Shown here: positions 42,830-52,006 of the stretch, one piece after another
How the letters are laid out: each line of letters begins with the position of its first letter
Numbering within the stretch: position 1 is the stretch's first letter
NCBI GenBank assembly: GCA_945870225.1
Contig: CAMBRF010000012.1
Span: 22,684 to 86,683, forward strand
DNA: 64,000 bases
DNA from: PVC group bacterium
GTDB taxonomy: Bacteria > Verrucomicrobiota > Kiritimatiellia > CAIKKV01 > CAITUY01
Direction of reading: 5' to 3'
Made by a program: the position numbers and the translations under genes
Notes under the pieces: model-generated
The model's input: only the letters and a program-made list of their open reading frames with translations
Told to the model about the DNA's origin: nothing
Database searches by the model: none

Positions 42830-43416
42830 GGATCCCCGCCTGCGGCCTGCCCCGTCCCGTCATCCCTCTCAACGGCGGAGGACGGCATCTCCGGCACGGG
42901 CGGCGGCACCGTCCCTGAGCCCTGTCCGGTCAGCAGGGCCATGATTTCCTGTTGCAGCGGTTCAATCTCTGTGAGTTTCAGCCGTGGATCGGTGACGGCA
43001 AAGACCTCGCCGGTCCGGCGGAGTTCGTAGACCACCACCCGGCTGTCATCCTCAAGGGTCTTGACGTCCCGTTCCACGAAAACGCGCTGCCGTTCGAGCA
43101 TGACGGCAAGAATGTAAATGACCCGCTTCTTGCCGGGATCGTTCTCCTCGATCAGATCCCGCAGCAGGGATTCGGCGGTTTCTTTCCGGACCCGTCGCTC
43201 GGGCTCGGCGGGGGGGACGTGAAAAATCCCTTTCCATGAACTGTAACCCGGCTGACGGAGCGCCTCCGCCTCCCAGCAGACCGCACAAAAGTCGCCGCGG
43301 TTATACTCCGGCCCCTCGAAGGTCAACCTGGTGAAAAAGTCCTGCCCCTCGGCGAAGCCCGTCGCGCAGGTACTGCAACTGACGCCCCGTGGCCTGATGT
43401 TCCATTCCTGAGCCAT
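42811..43416 (-). CDS. Zinc-ribbon-like protein, unknown function
   Basis: 201 residues. Two Cys pairs, C-x2-C in VSCSTCATGF and C-x2-C in FCAVCWEAE, predict a zinc ribbon in the first 50 residues. A helical middle follows with ENDPGKKRVIYILAVMLERQ and a strand pair VVVYELRRTGEVFAVTDP, then a Pro/Gly tail. I recall similar uncharacterised proteins in Planctomycetes and Verrucomicrobia but no named family. It lies between pgsA (12 bp) and the amidohydrolase (19-bp overlap) in the same operon. Confidence 0.75.
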   Translation of the reverse strand: MAQEWNIRPRGVSCSTCATGFAEGQDFFTRLTFEGPEYNRGDFCAVCWEAEALRQPGYSSWKGIFHVPPAEPERRVRKETAESLLRDLIEENDPGKKRVIYILAVMLERQRVFVERDVKTLEDDSRVVVYELRRTGEVFAVTDPRLKLTEIEPLQQEIMALLTGQGSGTVPPPVPEMPSSAVERDDGTGQAAGGDPCSTSK

Positions 43417-43428
43417 AAACGTCCTGTC

Positions 43429-44034
43429 CTATGCCTGAATCCCGTACAGGTCCCGGCTGTCCCACAAATAGATCGCCCCCGAAACGACCGTCAACGCTCC
43501 CACCACCAGGGACAGGAACATCGCCGTCTTTGAAAAATAAATGTTGAACATGTCCATAAAATTCACGCCTTCCGCGCCGTGCAGCACCAATGGCAGGATG
43601 TCTTCCTGCAAGGCCAACCCCAGCATGATGACCACGATGGTGATCGTCTGCCAGATCATCTTGTGTTTCCCCCAATTGCCGGCGGGCAGGACGTGGCCCT
43701 TCTGACCGGCCAGCAGGCGAAGCCCTGTGATCAGAAACTCCCGACTGATGATGGTGATCACGATCCAGGCCGGCACGATCTGGTGGATGGCGGTAAAACT
43801 GACAAAGGCGGCCGAAACCAGAATCTTGTCGGCCAGCGGATCCATGAGCTGCCCGAACACTGACACCTGCCCGTTCCGCCGGGCCAGTACGCCGTCCAAC
43901 CAGTCCGACACCCCCGCCAGCCCGAAGGTCAGCAGCGCCAGGGTTTTCCCGAACGGAATAACGACCGTGAGGAACCCCACCATGACGAAGGTAAGACCGA
44001 TACGCCCGACTGTGATTTTATTTGGAAGATTCAT
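43429..44034 (-). CDS. pgsA: CDP-diacylglycerol-glycerol-3-phosphate 3-phosphatidyltransferase
   Basis: 201-residue membrane enzyme that makes phosphatidylglycerol phosphate. The CDP-alcohol phosphotransferase motif is complete: DWLDGVLAR, eight residues, then G in VFGQLMDPLADK. MNLPNKITVGRIGLTFVMV is the typical start. The ATG at 44032-44034 follows GAGGAAG. The ftsK-HTH-rimO-pgsA order around it is widely conserved. Related enzymes (CDP-alcohol transferases for cardiolipin or serine) are less likely because of the N-terminal sequence. Confidence 0.93.
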   Translation of the reverse strand: MNLPNKITVGRIGLTFVMVGFLTVVIPFGKTLALLTFGLAGVSDWLDGVLARRNGQVSVFGQLMDPLADKILVSAAFVSFTAIHQIVPAWIVITIISREFLITGLRLLAGQKGHVLPAGNWGKHKMIWQTITIVVIMLGLALQEDILPLVLHGAEGVNFMDMFNIYFSKTAMFLSLVVGALTVVSGAIYLWDSRDLYGIQA

Positions 44035-44084
44035 CCGCTTCCTCAAAACAACATCACCAGTGTGCCCAGAGGGGAAGGAGCCTG

Positions 44085-45434
44085 TCAACCCCGAAGCATA
44101 CCGGCTGTCGCGCGAAGATCATATCCAGCGACGCCTGTATAGCGCACCGGCACAAACCCACCCGCCTTGGCACTGGAATCGAGACCCTTCACCCTGATCA
44201 GGCCATCCACTTCCGGAGCCTGCGCGGCCGACCGAGCCTCCCACTCCCCCCGCCGACCGGCCCGCAGCAGAAGGACCATGTCGTCGCCGCCTTTCAGCGC
44301 GGACGCCTTGCGGAAGGCGATTTCCTGCTGCGCCTCCATCAAGCCCGCGCGACGGCGGCTAGCCGTCCCCGCCGCGACCTGGTGCGGCATGCCGCTCGCC
44401 ACCGTATTTTCCTCCGGCGAAAAAACAAACACGCCCAGATGATCGAATTGGGTTTCCCGGATAAACGCCCGCAGGTCGTTGAAGTGGACCGCGGTTTCGC
44501 CCGGAAACCCGACCAGGCAGGTGGTGCGCAGGGTAACCCCGGGGAGCAGCCGTCGCGCCCGCTCCGGGAAGTCCCGCACGGCCGCCGCTCCGCCTGCACG
44601 CTTCATGGACCGCAAGACCTCAGGATGCGAGTGCTGGATCGGGACATCCAGGTAGCGGCACACCTGGGGAATCTCGCCCATTGTTTCCAGCAACTTGTCA
44701 CTCACATGCGCCGGGTGCCCGTACAGAAGCCGGATCCAGAAGCGACCGCCAAGCTTACCCAGGGCCCGCAACAACCGGGGCAGGTCCACCCCGCCGTTCA
44801 GGTCATGTCCATACCGTGTGGTGTCCTGTGAAATCAGATCCAGTTCCCGTATCCCGCGCCCCAGGAGAAGCTCGGCTTCCCTGACGATGCTGGAAATCGT
44901 GCGGGACCGGTACCGGCCGCGAATGCCGGGAATGGCGCAGAAGGCGCATTGATGGTTGCACCCTTCCGCAATCTTGATGTAGGCGAAGGGGCCTCCGGTC
45001 AGGATAATACGGGAGGGCAGCGGGTTGAAAACCTTGCGCGCCACGCTGGAGACCTGCAGGATCCCCGACTCGCCCTGCTCCAACCGCCGCACCACGGAGG
45101 CGATCTCGTCGAGCTGGTCAAGCCCGATGAAGGCATCCACTTCCGGCAGCGCCTTCTGAAGCTGCTGCCTGTACCGCTGGATCAGACAACCGGCCACTAT
45201 GACGGCGCGACAAGGCCCGGTCTGCTTGAGCGCACACGCCCGCAGAATCGCATCGATGGACTCTTCCTTCGCATCGCCAATAAACCCGCAGGTGTTGACG
45301 AGGATGATATCCGCCGCCTCGGGTGACGGGGCGAGCCGCACCTGCGCGGCCTTCAGGACCGTCGCCATGTGCTCGGAATCGACGAGATTCTTGGCGCAAC
45401 CGAGGCTGATAAACCCGACCGAAAACGTACTCAT
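44085..45434 (-). CDS. rimO: Ribosomal protein S12 methylthiotransferase RimO
   Basis: 449 residues. The UPF0004 N-terminal domain has three cluster cysteines (SLGCAKNLVDSE, VNTCGFI, AGCLIQRY). The radical-SAM motif CNHQCAFCAIPGIRGRYRSR is followed by a C-terminal TRAM domain. S-L-G-C-x-K-N-x-V-D-S-E distinguishes RimO from MiaB. It modifies S12 Asp88 (E. coli numbering is near 89). It starts 7 bp after the HTH gene and ends 50 bp before pgsA. Confidence 0.96.
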   Translation of the reverse strand: MSTFSVGFISLGCAKNLVDSEHMATVLKAAQVRLAPSPEAADIILVNTCGFIGDAKEESIDAILRACALKQTGPCRAVIVAGCLIQRYRQQLQKALPEVDAFIGLDQLDEIASVVRRLEQGESGILQVSSVARKVFNPLPSRIILTGGPFAYIKIAEGCNHQCAFCAIPGIRGRYRSRTISSIVREAELLLGRGIRELDLISQDTTRYGHDLNGGVDLPRLLRALGKLGGRFWIRLLYGHPAHVSDKLLETMGEIPQVCRYLDVPIQHSHPEVLRSMKRAGGAAAVRDFPERARRLLPGVTLRTTCLVGFPGETAVHFNDLRAFIRETQFDHLGVFVFSPEENTVASGMPHQVAAGTASRRRAGLMEAQQEIAFRKASALKGGDDMVLLLRAGRRGEWEARSAAQAPEVDGLIRVKGLDSSAKAGGFVPVRYTGVAGYDLRATAGMLRG

Positions 45435-45441
45435 GAATTGA

Positions 45442-46146
45442 TCAGGGCCCCGGGCTTCGGATGTGGGCAGGGGGCGGTTCCTCCATCAACCGCAGGGGCC
45501 TGGGAGCAAGAGCCGGCTTTACCGGCGCAGGTCCGGCAGCGCGCGAACGGTCCGGCGGCCGGCTCGTCAGCAGCCCGATCAGGCCGACCAGCAAAGCCGC
45601 GCCCACAATGACCGCCATGCCGATCGCCAGATAGCGCCACATCGGAACGGCTTCCGGTCCCGCGTAGCCGCGCGTATAGCGGCGCGTCACGTCATCATTC
45701 TTCTGTCGCGCCGCCTGCCAGCGCACCCAGGCTGTTCGCCAGGTTTCAAGCACCCCCTGGAACGAGGAGACGACGTCGGCGACAATCCTGTTCCAGGCCG
45801 CCCCGCCGGAAGTCTTGAACCGGTCCAGCGTTGAGGGCATGGGAATGCCATTGTTTGACGGTGCCGCAGGAGGCCGTTCCGATTGCAGCGAAGGATGGAC
45901 GACGCGCGCATGCCGCTCCATATAGTCACGCAGGAGGGGTGCCGGATCCAGCCCGACCACTTCCGCATACATCTTGATGAATCCCTTGCCGTACAAGGGT
46001 GCCGCCACTTCGCTGAAATCGTTGTTCTCGATCGCATTAATCACATGGATTTTGATGCGGGTCGCCTCGCTGATATCCGCCTGGGTCAGTTTGCGCTTTT
46101 CACGCGCCGCACGCAGGGTCGCCCCCGGTGAAAACATATCCGTCAT
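45442..46146 (-). CDS. RodZ-like HTH membrane protein
   Basis: 234 residues. The N-terminal helix-turn-helix of RodZ/HTH_25 type (LRAAREKRKLTQADISEATRI, YGKGFIKMYAEVVGLD) is followed by a linker and a single membrane helix (about 172-193, IGMAVIVGAALLVGLIGLL) with a short proline-rich exterior tail. RodZ binds MreB and supports rod shape; the large periplasmic domain of E. coli RodZ is lacking. The ATG overlaps the ftsK stop as ATGA. The same order, spoIIIE-rodZ/ymfM-pgsA, occurs in Firmicutes. Confidence 0.82.
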   Translation of the reverse strand: MTDMFSPGATLRAAREKRKLTQADISEATRIKIHVINAIENNDFSEVAAPLYGKGFIKMYAEVVGLDPAPLLRDYMERHARVVHPSLQSERPPAAPSNNGIPMPSTLDRFKTSGGAAWNRIVADVVSSFQGVLETWRTAWVRWQAARQKNDDVTRRYTRGYAGPEAVPMWRYLAIGMAVIVGAALLVGLIGLLTSRPPDRSRAAGPAPVKPALAPRPLRLMEEPPPAHIRSPGP

Positions 46147-48653
46147 GGCTCCTGCCTTTCTTCTGGGTCGGCCGTATTATTCGGCACCTCCCCGTCCAAA
46201 TCAATGAGGATTTCGCGCGGATCGGACCCGCGCGCGGGCCCGACAATACCGCGTTCCTCAAGCACATCCATCACCCGGGCCGCCCGCGTGTAACCGATGC
46301 GCAGTCTCCGTTGGAGCGACGAGGTTGAGGCCCGTTGCGTTTCGCGAATGATCTGGATCGACATTTCGATCAACTCGTCGTCCGCGTCATCGCTCCCGCC
46401 CCCTTTGACCAGCATGTCGTCAAAACTCGGCCCGGTTTTAACCGCCGGCAGATCGATGTCGGACGGAGGGGGCGCCGGTTCGGAGGTCTCCGCCACCGGG
46501 GCTTTCCGGGATGGAGCGCCGGCTCCGTTCCCGGCGGCGGGCGCGGGCTCCTCCTGCGGCGGCGGGCATTGTTTCTTGATAAAGTCCACGATGCGGCGGA
46601 TGTCATCATCCGTCGTCATGGCGCCCTGGGCCCGGATGAGTTTGCTGGCCCCGGGCGGCATGAAGAGCATGTCACCCCGGCCGAGAAGTTTCTCCGCCCC
46701 CTTGGCATCGAGAATGGTGCGGCTGTCGTTCATCTGGGCGACCTGAAAGGCGATGCGGGCGGGAAAGTTGGCCTTGATGGTCCCGGTGATCACGTTCACC
46801 GAGGGGCGCTGGGTGGCAATGATCATGTGAATCCCCACCGCGCGCGACATCTGCGCCAGGCGGGCGATATAACTCTCGATCTCCGCCTGGGCCGTCAGCA
46901 TCAGGTCCGCCAGCTCATCGATGATGATCACAATGTAATGCATCCGGTCGGGAATGCGAGGGGCCCCATCCGGCGCCGCTCCGAAAAGATCCGGCTGCTT
47001 CTCGATCTTCCGGGCGTTGAAGCTCTTGATATTCCGCACCCCCACCTTCGCCATCAACTGGTAGCGGCGCTCCATCTCGGTAATCGCCCAGCGCAGCCCG
47101 CCCGCCACCTTTTTCGGGTCGGTAATGACCTGTGTCCGCGACCCCAGCAGGTGGGGCAGATTGTTATAGGCGGAGAATTCGACGATCTTGGGGTCGATCA
47201 GCATCAACTGAAGTTGCTCCGGGGTCCGGGACATCAACAGGCCCGCCAGAATCGAGTTCATGCAGACGGTCTTCCCCGAACCCGTGGCCCCGGCGATTAG
47301 CATGTGGGGCATGGACGCCAGATCGGTCACCAGATCTTTTCCGCCCACATCCTTGCCGAGCACGATCGGAATTTCGGTCCGATCCGGCTGCCAGGCGGGG
47401 CCCTCGAGGATTTCCCTGAGATACACGGAGGTGGTCGAGGCATTGGGAACCTCGATGCCCACCGTACCCTTTCCGGGAATGGGCGCCTGCACCCGCACAC
47501 TGGTGGCCTTGAGCGACAACGCCAGATTATTGCTCAGCGCCCCGATCTTCTCCACCTTGACGCCGGCCGCCGGAATCAGTTCATAGCGCGTGACCACCGG
47601 CCCGCACTCAATGTTCTTCATCTCCACCTTGATGCCGAATTCGTCCAGCGTCTGGACAATCACGCGGGCCGTGGTATCGGTATCGCCCCGGATCGTGCGC
47701 TGCTCGGCCGGCGGCAGATCGGTTAACAGCGACAAGGGCGGCAACAGGTAGTTGGTCGCCGGGACCGGCAGGGAGACGTGGGGCCGCTGGGCCACACGCG
47801 GTACAACCGGCTCGGGGGCCTTGTCCTTCGGCTTGGGGATGGCTGACCGGGCCGGGGGTGCCGGTTTGGGCGGCTCCGAAACCGGGTCGGCCGGCCGTTC
47901 GGGAGCAGGAGGCGGATCGGGCAGCTTCACCAGTTCCGTCTGCTCCGGTTCTCGGCGCGCCGGCTTCTTATCCTCACGCACCACGCGCTCGATCTGTTCC
48001 CGCTTCCATTCCTGAATGGCTGGCCGGCGTTTTGGCCAGTCGGTCGCCTCCCGCTCGCCCCGCGTGGACCATTTATCGGCCGCCGTGTTGACCACCCCGG
48101 CCAACCGGTTCATCTCTCGCAAAATAGCATCCCAGCCGAAAAACAGCACGGATGAGATTGATAAAACCGTCAACACTGTGATCAAGGCGCCCAGATCGCC
48201 CAACAGATGCACGGACAGAAGGTTGCCGAACAGCTGCGCCGGAACACCGCCCGGCGCGCTGAGGTTGAGCGTCGCGGCCATCCCGGTTATCAGCAGGGGG
48301 CGCAGGTCGATCAGACAACACAACGAAAACATCATGAGAGCGGCCCAGATAAGCTTACCCCGGGCATGTTCCACCCCGTGCCAGAACAGCACCACGCCAA
48401 AGCCGAGGAACCACACCGGCAGCAGATAGGCGGCCACGCCAAAAATCATGAACAGCAAGAAGGACAACCAGGCACCGACCGGACCAATGAAATTGGAGGG
48501 CGGACTGTTCGGCGGGGCCGCCAGCAGGGAAATATCGCGCCAGTCATAGGAAACCAGGCTCAGGAGAAGCAAGGCGAACACCGCCAGCAGGGCAATACCC
48601 CAAACCTCCCGTACGCCCGTTCTCATTTTGGTTTTCGTTTCCGTCACAGCCAT
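46143..48653 (-). CDS. ftsK: DNA translocase FtsK/SpoIIIE
   Basis: 836 residues. The N-terminus has four to five membrane helices (about 18-180), then a charged and proline-rich linker (about 200-285). The motor has alpha and beta parts with Walker A GATGSGKTVCMN near 455 and Walker B YIVIIIDELADLM. A gamma winged-helix (about 770-836, IQIIRETQRASTSSLQRRL) reads KOPS-type sites. Role: pumping chromosome termini through the division septum and activating XerCD. Length is normal. The start ATG lies 6 bp after the TPR gene. Confidence 0.97.
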   Translation of the reverse strand: MAVTETKTKMRTGVREVWGIALLAVFALLLLSLVSYDWRDISLLAAPPNSPPSNFIGPVGAWLSFLLFMIFGVAAYLLPVWFLGFGVVLFWHGVEHARGKLIWAALMMFSLCCLIDLRPLLITGMAATLNLSAPGGVPAQLFGNLLSVHLLGDLGALITVLTVLSISSVLFFGWDAILREMNRLAGVVNTAADKWSTRGEREATDWPKRRPAIQEWKREQIERVVREDKKPARREPEQTELVKLPDPPPAPERPADPVSEPPKPAPPARSAIPKPKDKAPEPVVPRVAQRPHVSLPVPATNYLLPPLSLLTDLPPAEQRTIRGDTDTTARVIVQTLDEFGIKVEMKNIECGPVVTRYELIPAAGVKVEKIGALSNNLALSLKATSVRVQAPIPGKGTVGIEVPNASTTSVYLREILEGPAWQPDRTEIPIVLGKDVGGKDLVTDLASMPHMLIAGATGSGKTVCMNSILAGLLMSRTPEQLQLMLIDPKIVEFSAYNNLPHLLGSRTQVITDPKKVAGGLRWAITEMERRYQLMAKVGVRNIKSFNARKIEKQPDLFGAAPDGAPRIPDRMHYIVIIIDELADLMLTAQAEIESYIARLAQMSRAVGIHMIIATQRPSVNVITGTIKANFPARIAFQVAQMNDSRTILDAKGAEKLLGRGDMLFMPPGASKLIRAQGAMTTDDDIRRIVDFIKKQCPPPQEEPAPAAGNGAGAPSRKAPVAETSEPAPPPSDIDLPAVKTGPSFDDMLVKGGGSDDADDELIEMSIQIIRETQRASTSSLQRRLRIGYTRAARVMDVLEERGIVGPARGSDPREILIDLDGEVPNNTADPEERQEP

Positions 48654-48659
48654 ACCCCC

Positions 48660-49313
48660 TCAAAAACCGCCCGGTCCGGGCTGATCATCATCGGCTTTTT
48701 CAACAGCGGTCTCTTTTCCTGCACGCCGGCAACGCGCGACCAGTTCTCGGCTTGCGGCGGTATCCGGCTCACCGGCCAGCCGGTTAAGCCTCAACACGCT
48801 CTCGGCCGCACGGAGAGCGGCATCAAACCGGCCTGCGGCGTAGTAGGCCTCCGCCAGCGTGTTCCAGATCGAGCTGTCGGCCGGAAGTTCAATCAGCGCT
48901 TCGCGCGCCAGTTTGACGGCCTTGGCGGGGTTGCGCATTTTGGGATCCTCGGCCTTGACATACACCCACGCCAGATTGTTCATGACCATCGGGTTGTCCG
49001 GGACGACCTTGCGCAGGGTTTCCAGCAGCGGCAGGGCCTCCGCGAAGCGCCCCGATTCGATGAACGCCGCGCTCAAGCCGAACTCGGCCTCGTGGTTGGC
49101 CGGATCCAACTTGCGCACCTTTTCGAACAGCGCCACGGCCTCCGCCCATTTGCTGTCCAGCAACGCCTGTCGCCCGCTGGAAAGCAGGCTCTGAACCTCG
49201 GCCGGCGACGAGGCCTTCATCTCCGCCTTGCCGACCGGATCGGGAGCCGCCCCGGCCCGAGTCAACAGCCCCGCCACCACCCCCAGCACGATCCATCGCT
49301 TCATCGTCATCAT
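48660..49313 (-). CDS. TPR-repeat exported protein
   Basis: 217 residues with a short hydrophobic N-terminus (WIVLGVVAGLLTRAGA) and about four TPR motifs (SSGRQALLDSKWAEAVALFE, AEFGLSAAFIESGRFAEALP, VMNNLAWVYVKAEDPKM, IWNTLAEAYYAAGRFDAALR). Likely a periplasmic or membrane-associated scaffold. Inside the ftsH-ftsK operon it may connect envelope growth and division, but this is inference. Confidence 0.85.
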   Translation of the reverse strand: MMTMKRWIVLGVVAGLLTRAGAAPDPVGKAEMKASSPAEVQSLLSSGRQALLDSKWAEAVALFEKVRKLDPANHEAEFGLSAAFIESGRFAEALPLLETLRKVVPDNPMVMNNLAWVYVKAEDPKMRNPAKAVKLAREALIELPADSSIWNTLAEAYYAAGRFDAALRAAESVLRLNRLAGEPDTAASRELVARCRRAGKETAVEKADDDQPGPGGF

Positions 49314-49327
49314 GTTCAGTCCCCGGA

Positions 49328-50272
49328 TTATTTCTGCGTCAAGATTACCCGGACCGTCTCCGGTCTGGCCACTGCCGAGATATCTGCGCCGGCCAGAACC
49401 CGGACCGGCACAACAAATTCACCGGGCGCCACCAGGCCCGCGCAATCCACCAGGGCCCGGACCTGTCGCCCCTCCTCGGGAGCCTGCACGCCGGGCGCCC
49501 GGCCCATCAGCACAATATCCACCGTTGGCGGCTGAATGTCGATCCCCAGCGTCCGCCCGGGGTCGAGAATCGCGTTCACCGGCACGCCCTTGCGTTCCAG
49601 CGTGGCATTCCGGCGCGTCAGGATCACCTTGACCTGCACGTCGGCAGGATCCATCTGGGCCACCCAGTTGTCGCCCGGAGCCTGAAGGGTGCTCCGGCGG
49701 ACAAACGACTCGACCCGTCCATCCACATCCACCGGCTGGGTATAGACGCAATCCGTCGTCCGCAACTTCGCCGCCGAGCCGCGCAACAGCACCGTGGAAG
49801 GCTCGCAGATGATCGCATCCACCTCTCCGAACAGGGGGGCCCCCACGGTCCGGCCCTTGACCGGCACGCGCTTTTCCGCCTGCCGGTCAAGCGCAACGTG
49901 AATACGCGCCGGATGCACAGCCACGGCGCGGGCTCCGCGCACACCGTGGATCATGCCCGGGGTCAGAACCACCTCCTGTGACGCCTCCTCGGTCTGCGTC
50001 ATGTCCACCACCGCCGAAAGCCGCCGGGAATCGAGCCGCTGAATATCCTCCTGGGAACCTCGGAACGTAACGTCCACACTCGAGGCGGACTGGTTGAGAA
50101 CGGCCATCCCTTCCTGAATCTGAATCTGGAGGCGGATGCCGGGGATCTCCACCTCAAAGCTGATGGCATCCTGGATCACATACCAGCTGATCGCCGCCAT
50201 GAGCAGGGAAAGCAGCTTGCGCCACTTGTTGTGGAGGATCGCCTCGCCCATCCTGGAAAAACTAACCGCCAT
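49328..50272 (-). CDS. YbbR-domain protein (CdaR-like)
   Basis: 314 residues. One N-terminal membrane anchor (KLLSLLMAAISWYVIQDAIS) is followed by YbbR-type beta-rich repeats, visible in VDVTFRGSQEDIQRLDSRRL and STVLLRGSAAKLRTTDCVYT. In Firmicutes the equivalent, CdaR, binds and modulates the diadenylate cyclase CdaA. The ATG lies inside the cdaA gene (11-bp overlap), so synthesis of the pair is coupled. Confidence 0.88.
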   Translation of the reverse strand: MAVSFSRMGEAILHNKWRKLLSLLMAAISWYVIQDAISFEVEIPGIRLQIQIQEGMAVLNQSASSVDVTFRGSQEDIQRLDSRRLSAVVDMTQTEEASQEVVLTPGMIHGVRGARAVAVHPARIHVALDRQAEKRVPVKGRTVGAPLFGEVDAIICEPSTVLLRGSAAKLRTTDCVYTQPVDVDGRVESFVRRSTLQAPGDNWVAQMDPADVQVKVILTRRNATLERKGVPVNAILDPGRTLGIDIQPPTVDIVLMGRAPGVQAPEEGRQVRALVDCAGLVAPGEFVVPVRVLAGADISAVARPETVRVILTQK

Positions 50273-51134
50273 GCGAGGAGTCCTCCCGCTGGGCCATGTT
50301 CTCCGATTTCGCGATGCCATTGAAACTCAGATCGAGGTGCTGCCGTGCGCGCGTCCAGCGGCTGGTCGCCGCCATCTGTTCGTTCACCAGCACCGCCGCC
50401 AGGAACCGGTGCAGCCGCTCCTCGTCGAAATCCCGACTCAGCCGGCCGCGCGTGCTAAGGGAGACCGTTCCCGTTTCCTCCGACACCACGATGGCAATGG
50501 CATCGATTTCCTCCGTCAGCCCCATGGCGGCGCGGTGCCGCGTTCCCAGCCCGCGGCTCAGTTCCGGCCGCTGGCACAGGGGGAACAAACAACCGGCCGC
50601 GACAATCCGGCCGCCGGAGATGATCACGCCGCCATCATGCAGCGGCGTATGCGGGAAAAACAGACTGGCCAGAAGGTCGGAATTGACGCGTGCATCCAAC
50701 TTCACGCCGGTATCCTGGATCGCCCGGGTGTTCTCCGTGCGTTCGATCGCGATCAAGGCGCCGATCCGGCGTTCCGCCAGCAGCATGACCGCCTCCACGA
50801 TGCTGTCCACCAGGCCCCGCGATTCCACCGGAGTGGCGAACAGCGGCTGCCGCCCCAATTCAGCCAGCGCCCGCCGGATCTCGGGCTGGAAAATAATCAG
50901 CACCGCCACCGCCAGATACACCGAAAACCGGTTCAGCAACCAGTTCAATGCATAGATGTGAAACAAGCGGGTGATGGCGATCATCGTGATCAGCAACAGC
51001 AGCATGCCGACAAAGACATGAATGCTGCGGGTCTCGCGGAAGAACAGGAAAACGAAATAGAACACGCAGGACAGCACCAGGATTTCGAAAACCCCGCCTG
51101 CTCCCGGCCAGACTATTTCGTTCATCCACGTCAC
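50262..51134 (-). CDS. cdaA: Diadenylate cyclase CdaA (DacA)
   Basis: 290 residues. Three N-terminal membrane helices (about 15-80) are followed by the DisA_N/DAC domain that joins two ATP into c-di-AMP. The catalytic DGA-type motif is HDGGVI (167-169, Gly in place of Ala) and the RHR motif is GTRHRAA (199-201). A C-terminal tail of about 35 residues is extra. c-di-AMP controls potassium, osmotic and wall homeostasis. It sits between folP (ATGA overlap) and ybbR. Confidence 0.95.
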   Translation of the reverse strand: MTWMNEIVWPGAGGVFEILVLSCVFYFVFLFFRETRSIHVFVGMLLLLITMIAITRLFHIYALNWLLNRFSVYLAVAVLIIFQPEIRRALAELGRQPLFATPVESRGLVDSIVEAVMLLAERRIGALIAIERTENTRAIQDTGVKLDARVNSDLLASLFFPHTPLHDGGVIISGGRIVAAGCLFPLCQRPELSRGLGTRHRAAMGLTEEIDAIAIVVSEETGTVSLSTRGRLSRDFDEERLHRFLAAVLVNEQMAATSRWTRARQHLDLSFNGIAKSENMAQREDSSHGG

Positions 51135-52006
51135 GTTGTGTGCTCCCCGTCCAGTGCCGCCAGCACCCTGGCTGCATCAACCGATTCCCTCACGTCATGA
51201 ACCCGCACGATCCGGGCGCCGCGCATCGCCGCATAAACCAGTCCCGTCAGACTGCCCGCGAGCCTTTCACCCGTCTCCCGCCCCGTCAGTTTGCCCAGGA
51301 AACTCTTACGCGACACTCCCACCACCACCGGCCGGCCCTGCCGCACGAGAACGTCAAGCCGGGCCAGCAACTGGAGATTATGATCCAGTGTCTTCCCGAA
51401 CCCGATCCCGGGGTCCAGTGCCAGCGTCTCGCGATCGAGCCCCTGCGCACAGAGGTCCGCCACCCGGCCGTCAAGATAGGCCGCAACCTCCCGCACCACA
51501 TCCTCGTACTGCGGTTCCCGCTGCATGGTGGCCGGCTCCCCGCTCATATGCATCAGCACCACGCCAGCCTGATAACGCCGGACCACAGCCGCCATGCCGT
51601 CATCCGCCGTCAGCGCCGACACATCGTTGACAATGGACGCACCGGCAGCCAAGGCCCGCTCCGCCACAACCGCTTTCCGCGTGTCGACGGCGATCAGGGG
51701 TGCCTCCCTCCCGCGCCAAACCCGACACAGCCCCTCAATCACCGGGACCACGCGTGCCAACTCCTCATCCGGCGGAATCGGGGCCGCCCCGGGCCGAGTG
51801 GACTCCCCTCCCACATCGAGGATGTCCGCCCCATCCTGCGCCAGGGTCAGCCCATGCCCGATCGCCGCTTCGGGCGTCATAAACCGTCCCCCGTCAGAGA
51901 AGGAGTCCGGCGTCACATTCAGAATCCCCATGATCAGAGGCCGGGAGCCGAAACGGATCACCCGTTCCCGGCACCGCCAGAGCACCTCGCCGCCCTCACG
52001 CATCAC
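51131..52006 (-). CDS. folP: Dihydropteroate synthase
   Basis: 291-residue TIM barrel that condenses DHPPP with p-aminobenzoate. Signatures are [54 protein letters not shown] and [12 protein letters not shown]. The start ATG overlaps the ftsH end by 11 bp. The ftsH-folP pairing is a common bacterial order. Confidence 0.97.
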   Translation of the reverse strand: MMREGGEVLWRCRERVIRFGSRPLIMGILNVTPDSFSDGGRFMTPEAAIGHGLTLAQDGADILDVGGESTRPGAAPIPPDEELARVVPVIEGLCRVWRGREAPLIAVDTRKAVVAERALAAGASIVNDVSALTADDGMAAVVRRYQAGVVLMHMSGEPATMQREPQYEDVVREVAAYLDGRVADLCAQGLDRETLALDPGIGFGKTLDHNLQLLARLDVLVRQGRPVVVGVSRKSFLGKLTGRETGERLAGSLTGLVYAAMRGARIVRVHDVRESVDAARVLAALDGEHTT

